From: Tianweitania sp. UT-5YL-CI-8
GTDB lineage: Bacteria; Pseudomonadota; Alphaproteobacteria; Rhizobiales; Rhizobiaceae
NCBI RefSeq assembly: GCF_030010215.1
Contig: NZ_JASCRR010000003.1
Span: 1-64,000 of the forward strand
Direction of reading: 5' to 3'
DNA: 64,000 nt
The notes beneath the pieces were generated by a model. It was not told where the DNA came from. It saw nothing but the letters and a program-made list of their open reading frames with translations, and searched no databases. This document shows, one piece after another, positions 1 through 8,300 of this stretch. The translations under genes were made by a program, and so were the position numbers. Every line of letters begins with the position of its first letter. Position 1 is the stretch's first letter.

Positions 1-215
1 TTGGCGAGCAGCATTCCATCGAGCTGATCGCGCCAGGGGCCGAGCTTCGGCTGAGGTTGACGGGTCCGCTCATATTTGAACTCCGTCTCATCGCTGCGCA
101 GAACCTTCCGCACCACTTTCCGCGATATGCCAAGCTCCCGGCAGATCGCCTTGATCGACTTGCCCTGCACACGGGAAAGTCGACGTATCTTTAGAATTGT
201 CTCCACAACAAGCAT
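1..215 (-). CDS. istA: IS21-family transposase IstA, N-terminal part (runs off the window)
   Basis: The minus strand from the ATG at 215 to the window edge encodes about 71 residues that begin MLVVETILKIRRLSRVQGKS and continue with a helix-turn-helix (ICRELGISRKVVRKVLR). This is the N-terminal DNA-binding region of IS21-family IstA, which acts with the IstB ATPase to move the element. The rest of istA and istB would lie to the left of the window. The terminal repeats of the element are just upstream (265-330). No stop or frameshift is seen in the visible part, so the copy may be intact, but this cannot be judged here. Confidence 0.8.
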   Translation of the reverse strand, partial: MLVVETILKIRRLSRVQGKSIKAICRELGISRKVVRKVLRSDETEFKYERTRQPQPKLGPWRDQLDGMLLA

Positions 216-264
216 CCAAATAAAAAGCCCCCGATGAAACCGGAGGCTGTTGTAACCCCATCGC

Positions 265-330
265 AGATGGGGGTCCCGTTTGGACGCCGATCACCCCAAA
301 TGCGGGGTCCTTATTCCATGCCTAATCACA
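265..330. repeat. IS21-type terminal repeat block (element end at about 330)
   Basis: Two related 33-bp units lie in tandem at 265-297 and 298-330; both contain GGGGTCC near their start and ATCAC near their end. Multiple imperfect subterminal repeats upstream of istA are typical of IS21-family ends. Read on the minus strand the element would start with TGTGATTAGG at 330. The adjacent sequence at 331 is the 3' end of an IS5-type transposase, so this IS21 copy appears to have landed in, or at the edge of, an older IS. Confidence 0.6.
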
Positions 331-337
331 GGACGAG

Positions 338-1008
338 TTATCTGATCCAGAGGACGATGCTGCGATGGTGTTGACTGCGCGGTAATTTTCGGCGTTTTTT
401 TCGAAGCGTGTCGCAACTCGTCTGAACTGCTTGAGTTCGAGAAGCAGCATTCGATCAGGTGGCGCTGGGCATAGAGGTTGCTTGTCCAGCGGGTATTTTT
501 ACGCATGGGAAGGATTGTTGGGGATCACCGCCACCGTGCCTTTGTCGGCGATGGCAGTGCGAAGACGATCACCGTCATAGGCGGTATGGGCCATGACCAT
601 ATCGGCGGGCGGGCCCTCTATCAAAGCACGGCTTGCGGCGCATCGCCCTTCTGGCCAGCGGTGAGCGCGAAGCGAAACAGGCACCGAGCCCACGCACGGC
701 CTTGTGGATATTGATGCACAGGCCGCCGCGGGAGCGGCCAAGGGCCTGATCTTCAGCCTTTTTTGCACCAACGGCGTGCTAGTGGGCTCGGATGAGGAAT
801 CGACGATCAGCTACTCAAAGTCCGGATCGTCCGACATCGCGGAGAACATGCGCCACCAAATGCCCTTCTTGCTCCAGCGGCTGAACGGCGGAAGACGCTG
901 TTCCACTCGCCCAACACGTCTGGCAGGTCACGCCAGGGCGAGCCGGTCCGCACAATCCAAAGCACCGCCTCCACAAACATGCGGTTATTTGCCCACCCTT
1001 GGGGATGC
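338..1008 (-). pseudogene. IS5-family transposase remnant (N-truncated, frameshifted)
   Basis: Translating the minus strand and switching frames several times gives a nearly full IS5-type DDE transposase: NRMFVEAVLWIVRTGSPWRD near 900-1000, GEWNSVFRR, a middle part with ALIEGPPADMVMAHTAYD (about 570-640), NAQRHLIECCFS-type and KLKQFRRVATRFEK motifs (about 390-470), and an ending IVLWIR before TAA at 338-340. The first roughly 30 to 40 residues are missing at the junction with the neighbouring sugar transferase gene, and at least three frameshifts break it. It cannot make a working transposase. Confidence 0.8.
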
Positions 1009-1024
1009 CAAGAGTCCACACGGC

Positions 1025-2449
1025 CTAGTGCCCGCGCAAGGCGAAGAAGGTCCGCATGACGATCTTCATATCGAGCCAAAGCGACCAGTTGTCTATATAC
1101 CACCGGTCATGCTCGACACGCCGCGCCATCAGTTCGATGCCGGGTGTTTCGCCTCTGTGGCCGTGCACCTGCGCCCAGCCTGTTACGCCGGGCTTGACGT
1201 GTCGCCGCGAGGCATATTCGGCGATCAGTGAATCAAAGAGGTTGTCATGGGCAACCGCATGAGGACGCGGGCCGACGACGGACATGTCACCGCGCAGGAC
1301 GTTCCAGAACTGCGGCAGTTCGTCGATGCTGTAGGCGCGGATAAAGCCTCCAATCCGCGTTATGCGCGCATCCCCGACCGTTGCCTGACGGACCGTGTCG
1401 CCATCCTCGAGCACACGCATGCTGCGGAACTTGACGATGCGGAATGGCTGGTTGCCGTGACCGAGCCTGCGTTGCAGGAAGAGTGCCGGCCCCGGGCTGT
1501 CGAGCTTGATGGCGATAGCCACCAGAAGAAGCATCGGCGACAGAAGCAGCAGCGCCGTTGCGGCGAAAGCGATGTCGAAGCCGCGCTTCACAAGTCGCTC
1601 GAGCGGCCCCAACGGTGAACTCTGTACCTGAAAGGCGGTCAGGTCCCCGAATTGTGCGCGGGGGCATGACGTCACAGAGCCGACCAGACTGTCGAACACG
1701 ATCTTTACAGGCAACGGTGCCTGACGCAGCCTGAGAAGCAGGTTTTCCAGCAATTGCGGATTTCCATCGCGCCAGATGACGACGATTTCGTCAATACCCG
1801 AGCGCGCTCCGATTCCCGCCAGCCGTTCGCGCAGCAATTCGTCAAATGACGTATCCTCGGAGAGCTTGGTGACGGCCGCAATCTTTGCGGAGCTAAGCTC
1901 GGACAGGTACTGGAGCCGCTCCTGTGGCATATCCTCAGGGCAGATGATGAATGCCCTGTGGGGCAGTAACAAGGTTCGCGCTCGCGCCGAGCCGAGCCAG
2001 CGATAGAGAGCGAGGCGAATGCCAATAAGCGCGACCATCGACGTGATGGCGAGATACAGGATGGCCCCGCGCGAGAAGGTCTCGCCCATCTTCAGGAAGA
2101 AGACGATCGCCAGAACAAATGCCAGCACGGTCGGGAACAGAAAGAAGATCAGGAAGAGCTGCCGACCGATGGATGACAGGGAATCGTAGCTGTAGGCCTG
2201 TATGGATGACATCGCGAGAACGAAGATTACCGCGGTCAGAAGTCCCGCGCCGACATTCATTGACGGGTCATCCATGAACCCGAATCTCAACTGATGGTAG
2301 AAGAGAACGGCTACGAAAGACGCTGCTACAACAGCGAGGATGTCGGCCACCGCTGCGATATGGGCCACGAGGTCGAAGCTGATCCGTCGCCGTCGGCGAG
2401 CGACAGCCGGAAGCCGGTGGACGTTTTCTGAGGAAGCTGTCAGCGACAT
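1025..2449 (-). CDS. Polyprenyl-phosphate sugar-1-phosphate transferase (WcaJ/ExoY type)
   Basis: An inner-membrane enzyme that starts repeat-unit assembly by moving a sugar-1-phosphate from a nucleotide sugar to undecaprenyl phosphate. The first 170 or so residues hold about five hydrophobic segments. The C-terminal 200 residues are a full bacterial sugar transferase domain: a membrane entry helix, then IVKFRSM, IDELPQFWNVLRGDMSVVG, PRPHAV and KPGVTGWAQVHG. ATG at 2449 is chosen; a TTG 18 bp upstream would overlap the preceding GT2 gene. It is the second gene of a leftward pair with the GT2. The downstream end abuts IS debris at about 1008, but the domain is complete. The sugar it carries cannot be read from the sequence. 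Confidence 0.9.
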   Translation of the reverse strand: MSLTASSENVHRLPAVARRRRRISFDLVAHIAAVADILAVVAASFVAVLFYHQLRFGFMDDPSMNVGAGLLTAVIFVLAMSSIQAYSYDSLSSIGRQLFLIFFLFPTVLAFVLAIVFFLKMGETFSRGAILYLAITSMVALIGIRLALYRWLGSARARTLLLPHRAFIICPEDMPQERLQYLSELSSAKIAAVTKLSEDTSFDELLRERLAGIGARSGIDEIVVIWRDGNPQLLENLLLRLRQAPLPVKIVFDSLVGSVTSCPRAQFGDLTAFQVQSSPLGPLERLVKRGFDIAFAATALLLLSPMLLLVAIAIKLDSPGPALFLQRRLGHGNQPFRIVKFRSMRVLEDGDTVRQATVGDARITRIGGFIRAYSIDELPQFWNVLRGDMSVVGPRPHAVAHDNLFDSLIAEYASRRHVKPGVTGWAQVHGHRGETPGIELMARRVEHDRWYIDNWSLWLDMKIVMRTFFALRGH

Positions 2450-2459
2450 GCGAGCCGGC

Positions 2460-3704
2460 TCAATCAAGTCGTTTCAAGGGTAAGGCGATGGCATCAGCGG
2501 TGCGGCTAGTGCGTATCCATGCATGCTCCGACCGGCCAAACAGTATTTCCGCGTAGATGATCGACTTGCCCAGCGCGTAGCGCGGCGCATGTAGCAGCGC
2601 ATGAAGCGGAATGATCGTTCTGCCGTGGGTCGACCATGCCAGAATGATCGCGCCGGAAAGCAAGGTACCGAGGATGATCGATATGACGAAGGGTAGCACT
2701 CCGGCACCCATGAGGGCGGCCACAGCAGCGAAGAGCGTGAGCGCCGCGATGAGAAGGACGAGGAGGGCGAGGGGTGGAACCATGACGTCGAGGACCATGA
2801 CCGCATAGGGAAGGGACCACGTATGCCTGTTGGCCAGCCGCCGAAGGCCCGAGACAAGGATGCCGAGATGCCCGCTTTCCCAGCGGCGGCGCTGGGAGAC
2901 CGCACCATCGGCGGTGTCTGGAAAGAAACTGCGAACTCCGGCGGTCTCGCAATAGATCGGAAAATGCCCGCCTGCGCCGAGGTCCAGACCAAGCTTCATA
3001 TCCTCGACGACTTCGGCGTCGGCAAGCTGGGCATTGGATGCAAGTTGCCATGGCAAGGCCATGCCGGTTCCGGTGAGCTGGCAGGGTAGGCCGAGACGGG
3101 CCAGCCCCCGCGACCGGACATGGTTTTTCACAAGGAACGCGAATTCGGCGATGCCGAACGCCTTCTTCTGGTCCTCGCGGGTAATCATTAGATTGGATGC
3201 CTGGACGGGTTGACCGGTGCTCCAGACCGTCCCGGCTAAAGTGTCGAGTGTGCCTGGGAGCAGAGTGCAGTCGGCGTCAACGAAAACGACGACGGCGGGT
3301 GGATCGACCCGCAGATGCGCCAGTCCAAAGTCAAGGGCGAACCCCTTGCCCCGACGCGCTGGATCGGTGCGCTCGATGACCTCGGCCCGCGCCTCTCGCG
3401 CGGCCGCAGCTGTACCGTCCGTGCAATTGTCCGCGACGACAAGGACGCGATCTCCAGGACGTATCTGGGTCATGATGCTCTTGACCGTGCCGACAATGCC
3501 GGTTTCCTCGTTATGCGCTGGCACAAGAACAGCCACGGCGGGACGAATGTCCGGCTCCTGCGAGTGATCAGGTGCGCGGGACAAGGCTCCGGCGATGCAT
3601 TCCACGACGAATGTCATCACGGGAAACGTGAGCAGGCCCACCGCTGCCAGGACCAGTAGCCAGATCGTCAATGTCATAGATTCCATTCCCATTCTGTCGG
3701 GCAT
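2460..3704 (-). CDS. Membrane GT2 glycosyltransferase
   Basis: A family 2 glycosyltransferase anchored by one N-terminal membrane segment (about residues 10-32) and a C-terminal group of about three. The catalytic part carries the GT-A signatures VLVVADNCTDGTA, VVFVDADCT and, further on, QRRRWESGHLG, the Q(R/Q)xRW motif of processive or polysaccharide-forming GT2 enzymes. It probably adds a sugar to a lipid-linked intermediate on the cytoplasmic face. It is followed after 10 bp by the initiating transferase and diverges from the wecG-like gene across about 220 bp, which should contain both promoters. Other in-frame ATGs at 3692 and 3686 are possible starts; none has a convincing Shine-Dalgarno. 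Confidence 0.85.
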   Translation of the reverse strand: MPDRMGMESMTLTIWLLVLAAVGLLTFPVMTFVVECIAGALSRAPDHSQEPDIRPAVAVLVPAHNEETGIVGTVKSIMTQIRPGDRVLVVADNCTDGTAAAAREARAEVIERTDPARRGKGFALDFGLAHLRVDPPAVVVFVDADCTLLPGTLDTLAGTVWSTGQPVQASNLMITREDQKKAFGIAEFAFLVKNHVRSRGLARLGLPCQLTGTGMALPWQLASNAQLADAEVVEDMKLGLDLGAGGHFPIYCETAGVRSFFPDTADGAVSQRRRWESGHLGILVSGLRRLANRHTWSLPYAVMVLDVMVPPLALLVLLIAALTLFAAVAALMGAGVLPFVISIILGTLLSGAIILAWSTHGRTIIPLHALLHAPRYALGKSIIYAEILFGRSEHAWIRTSRTADAIALPLKRLD

Positions 3705-3927
3705 TTCGACAGGAAGCCAAATAATAGGGAATGTGAGAATTCGGCTTCTTCCATCGGAAATGGGGCCGAGGCGGCGACCTAATATTGCGCCATTGGTGGG
3801 GAGGTCCGCCAGCCTGATACGCCTTTTTGATGCCGGTGGCCGGATTGGAGACCGCTGCCCCTGATGGCTAGCCTGCTGGCCAGATTGCTATCGCAACGAC
3901 GTGGATATGCACACGGGGAACGATTTT

Positions 3928-4725
3928 ATGGCAAATGTTGAGATATTCGACACCAGACTGGCCGCCCAGTCGAAGGTGCAGCGCAGGCACTTCCTGCACG
4001 TTCCCTTCGACCAGCTGGACAAGGTGGTCGTGGCCGAGCTCGTCGGCGCGTCAGACCCCAGCGTGGGGTTTCGGTATATTGTGACGCCGAACGCCGATCA
4101 TGTCGTTCGGCTGAATCGCCAGCCGGACCTGAGGCCCTTCTACGACAATGCGTGGATGACGCTTTGCGACAGCAAGCCAATCCATATGTTCGCCAAGGCG
4201 CGCGCGCAGAACATCACCCATGTCACGGGCTCCGACCTGACGGTCAGGCTGTTTGAATCCGTGATCCGCAAGGGCGACCGGATCGTCATCGTGGTCGGGA
4301 CGCAGAAGGTGGCCGATGACATGCGGGCGGCCTATCCCGACCTCGACATAAGGGCGCATGTGCCGCCGATGGGGCTGTGGAAGAATCCCGAGGCGATGCA
4401 GGAATGCGTGGAATTCATCGAGCGCGAGAGCGGACGCTTCACCTTTATCGCGGTGGGCTCGCCGCAGTCGGAAAAGATCGCCTATATGCTGGCGCGGCGC
4501 GGCCTGGCCGTCGGCGTCGGCTTCTGTGTCGGCGCGGCGCTGGAATTCCTCGTCGGCGCGAAGAAGCGCGCGCCGCTCTGGATGCAGCGGCTCAGCCTGG
4601 AATGGCTCTACCGCATGGCGGCTGACCCGAAGCGCCTGTGGCGGCGCTATGTCTATGGCGCCATACCGCTGCTCAGCCTGTTCGCGCGGGAGATGCTGCG
4701 CCGGCCGGCTATGCGTTCAGCGTAA
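3928..4725 (+). CDS. WecG/TagA/CpsF-family glycosyltransferase (GT26)
   Basis: A cytoplasmic, membrane-associated glycosyltransferase of the WecG/TagA/CpsF family that adds the second or a later sugar to a lipid-linked precursor. Typical family motifs are visible: VTPNADHVV near the N-terminus, the substrate region ending in THVTGSDLTVRLFE, PPMGLWKNPEA, FIAVGSPQSEKIAY, GVGFCVGAALEFLVG and the closing LEWLYRMAADPKRLWRRY. Start at ATG 3928 is preferred because GGGGAA lies 7 bp upstream; a GTG at 3901 and an ATG at 3907 are in frame. The gene converges on and overlaps by 17 bp with the phosphopantetheinyl transferase gene on the other strand. Confidence 0.9.
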   Translation: MANVEIFDTRLAAQSKVQRRHFLHVPFDQLDKVVVAELVGASDPSVGFRYIVTPNADHVVRLNRQPDLRPFYDNAWMTLCDSKPIHMFAKARAQNITHVTGSDLTVRLFESVIRKGDRIVIVVGTQKVADDMRAAYPDLDIRAHVPPMGLWKNPEAMQECVEFIERESGRFTFIAVGSPQSEKIAYMLARRGLAVGVGFCVGAALEFLVGAKKRAPLWMQRLSLEWLYRMAADPKRLWRRYVYGAIPLLSLFAREMLRRPAMRSA

Positions 4726-5398
4726 CGAGCGAGACGATGTGTTCGCCGGAAAACCAGATATGACCGGCGAACAGGGCGCCGCGATCAAACTCACCCACCC
4801 TGTCGGTGAGCCGCGCTGAAAAGCGCTCACAATCCATCCTTAGGTCGATTTCCAAACGCTCGAATCCGAACATCTCATGTGTCAGCGGATACTGGCACTT
4901 GTAGGCAGCTTCCTTGGCGCTGAAGATCGCCTTGGAGAGCAGGCCACGTTGGGCGGCGCTTTGTGACGCCAGCCAGCCCTGTTCGCGCGGCGTGCAGACT
5001 TCCTCGATCAGCGCATCGTCGAGCGGCTCTGCTTCCTCGATGTCGAGGCCGATGGCGCGTAAGCCGTTCGAGCGCGGGGCAAGCGCTGCACCGGCGAGAT
5101 TCCGGCTATGGCTGATTGACCCGACGATACAAGCAGGCCAGACGGGTGAGCGATCCGCCGCCATGGGCACGGGAGCGGCAGGCAGTCCGAGGTCACGCAT
5201 CGCCATCGCCGCGCAGGCGCGGCCGGCGGCAAACTCGCGCCGGCGCAAGGCGACGGCTTCGCAGGAAAGGGAAGCCAGCTCCGCCGGGTGAAGCAGTTCG
5301 GGATTGCCCATGTCTATCGGCGCAAAGCGCATCGTGACCGCCGGGTCACGATGCAGGGTCTTTGCGATCTGCGCGGCATGGCGCAGCTCAATTGACAT
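4709..5398 (-). CDS. 4'-phosphopantetheinyl transferase (Sfp/EntD superfamily)
   Basis: Transfers phosphopantetheine from CoA to the serine of carrier domains; here the obvious targets are the NRPS carrier and the PKS ACP next door. EntD-like features: RRREFAAGRACA in the N-terminal half, GSISHS, AIGLDIEEAE (the metal-binding Asp/Glu) and FSAKEAAYKCQYPLT (catalytic Glu and Lys). The start MSIELRH at 5398 overlaps the NRPS stop by 11 bp, which points to translational coupling as the last gene of a two-gene leftward operon. Family length is normal (about 230 residues). A long upstream in-frame extension to 5458 would lie inside the NRPS gene and is not used. Confidence 0.92.
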   Translation of the reverse strand: MSIELRHAAQIAKTLHRDPAVTMRFAPIDMGNPELLHPAELASLSCEAVALRRREFAAGRACAAMAMRDLGLPAAPVPMAADRSPVWPACIVGSISHSRNLAGAALAPRSNGLRAIGLDIEEAEPLDDALIEEVCTPREQGWLASQSAAQRGLLSKAIFSAKEAAYKCQYPLTHEMFGFERLEIDLRMDCERFSARLTDRVGEFDRGALFAGHIWFSGEHIVSLVTLNA

Positions 5399-8300
5399 TG
5401 GGGCCGCGCGCGAGCGCCGGCCGGCGCGCTTCCATCGCGGCCCGCCGCATTGATGCACGTTCTAGAACCTTATCCAGCTTGGTTTCCGAGTTCGTGCTGC
5501 CCGATATATGCGCCGCAAGTCCGGCGACCGTCGGGAAGCGGAAGATGTCGGTGATCGTCAGCTTCGGCGCGATGTCGGCCTTCAACTGCCGGTGCATCTG
5601 CACTGCGAGCAGAGAGTGGCCGCCGAGGGCGAAGAAGTTGTCATGCAGCCCGACGCAGCCAATGTTGAGGATGCGCTTGAAGGCATCCGTGATCTGGCGC
5701 TGGACATGGTCGGTCGGTGCGGCTTCCTCGACCGCCACAGTCACCGGGGCGGCGACTACCGGCTTCGGCAGCTTCGAGCGATCCACCTTGGCATTGGGCG
5801 TCAGCGGGAAGGTTGCCAGCGTCACGACATGCGCCGGTATCATGTATTCCGGCAGGTCAGCCGCCAGATGCTCGCGCACAGCCTCGATGGAATAGGGCCT
5901 TGTGCCGCGCAGATAGGCGACGACCCGCATGTCACCCGGGCGATCCTCACGCACCGTGACCACGACCTCGCGCACATCCGGCAAATCCGACAGTTTGGCC
6001 TCGATCTCCCCAAGCTCGATGCGGTTGCCACGTATCTTGACCTGATTGTCGACGCGCCCGGCAAATTCGAGGCAGCCATCGGCGCGATAGCGCGCCAGAT
6101 CACCGGTCCGGTAGATGCGCCCCGCCGCAAAGGGGTTAGGCAGGAAGCGCTCGGCGGTCAGCTCCTCGCGGTTGAGATAGCCGCGCGCCACACCTTCGCC
6201 CCCGATATAAAGCTCGCCGGTTTCACCGGCTGGCACAGGCTGCCGCCAGGCATCGAGCACATAGAGCCCGGTATTGGCGATGGGCGTGCCGAGCGGCACA
6301 ACTTCCTCGCCTGCCGTCGCTTCGGTGGTGGAGGACCAGATGGTCGTTTCGGTCGGTCCATACATGTTCTCGATCGTCGCCGCCGTGGCCCGGCGCAGTT
6401 CCTCAAGCAGGTGGCGCTTCAATGGCTCGCCGCCGATGAAAAGGTGCTTCAGGTTCGCCATTGCTGCGCGATCAACCGGATCGCTCAGGAACATGCTCGC
6501 CATGGACGGCGTGCATTGCAGATGTGTCACGCCTTCGCGGCGGATGTCGGCAGCCAGACCGGCATTGTTGCCCGCCGAGGCTTCGATGCCGCGCACCTGC
6601 TTGACCACGGAAGCCAGCGGAACCAGCGCGTCTAGAACGGAGCTGGATGCAAGGCCGAAATCGATCAGGCAGGCGATCTCGTCGACGCCGATGCGACGCA
6701 ACTGCTCGGCGCGCGCGGTGGCGTCATCCACCGTGCCGAACAGTCCGCTATCCTCGAAATAGCGTGTGAATGCGAATTCGAGGATAGCGTCCATTTCGTC
6801 GGCCGCCAGCGACTGGAGGTCTACATCCATTGGCTTGGTGATGCCGGCCGGCTTCTTGAACGCCGGAAATGCCCAGGCATATTGCTTGATCAGCGCGGCC
6901 GCGCTGCGCAAATAGTCCTTCATCGGCCCGCGCGCTTGATCGCGCACCACCTCGCGGTCATGACCGATCAGCGTGTGGAGCATGAGCGTGACCTTGAAGT
7001 CGACCGGGCTACGGCCCGTCTCGACCAGCGTCTTGCGATATATGGCGATCTTGTCGGCCAGTTCGTCGATGGATTGACCAAGCAAGTGCGTCAGCACATG
7101 AGCACCGGCGCGCGCGGCGTCGCGATAGGTTTCCGCATTGCCGGCCGTAGTGACCCAGACAGGCAGGTCCTTGCTCATCGGGCGCGGCTGGGTGACGATA
7201 GCCGCCTTTCCCGACCCGAAGTCGAATTCCAAGCTCTCGCCGCGCCACAGCTTGCGGACGGTGTCTATGTCGCGCAGCATCGCCGCTTTGTTGTGCGGCG
7301 GCGCGTTTTCAGGCCGCAGGACGAAGTCCTCCGGCATCCAGCCCGACGCAAAGGCGAGGCCGACACGACCGCCGCACAGATTGTCGACGACCGCCCATTC
7401 CTCCGCGACACGCGCGGGGTGATGGAGCGGTAGCACGCAACTGCCGGCGCGGATGTCGAGATTGCGCGTCACGGCGGCAACAGCCGCGCCAGTCACCGAT
7501 GGATTCGGATAGGGCCCGCCGAAGGCGTGGAAATGCCGTTCGGGCGTCCAGATCGCCTGGAAACCGTGCTGATCGGCAAAGCGCGCGCCTTCCAGCAGCG
7601 TCCGATATTTCTCTGGCCCGACGCCATCGTCATTGCCCCAGTAGAAGAGCGAGAAGTCCATCGCCCTGCCATTGGCGGGTAGAACGTCCTGACCCGACTT
7701 GACCTGATCGAGTTCGCTCGAATGTACCACGACCTTGAAGCCCCGGCTGAGCGTCCAGAAAATCTCCAGAACGGAAATGTCGAAGGACAGGCTGGTGACG
7801 GCGAGCCAGACATCCTGCCGACCTTCCATGCGGGGAATGCGCTCATCCATTCCGGCAAAGAAGTTGAGCACGTTCCGATGCTCGATCATCACGCCCTTTG
7901 GGCGGCCGGTCGAGCCAGACGTGTAAATGACATAGGCAAGATCCTGCGACGACGCCTGATGCAGCGTGTGGACCGGCGCGGGCTCGGCGAGTAGGTCTTC
8001 GATCGCTAACGTCGTTGCCGCGCCGTCGGCCAGTTTCCGCGACGCGTCACGGCTCGCAAGGACGATCCGCGCGGCGCTGTCCTCGACCATCTGGTCGAGC
8101 CGGTTGGCGGGAAAGGCGGGGTCAAGCGGCAGATAGGCCGCGCCCGCCTTCAGGATTGCATAGGCGCCGACCACCATGTCTATGCCGCGCGGCAGGTGCA
8201 GGCCGATAATCGTGTCCGGCCCATGGATGTGGGCCGCCAGATGGCCCGCGACGCGGGAGGCGCGCTCCTCCAATTCGCCATAAGTGATGGAACTGCCGCG

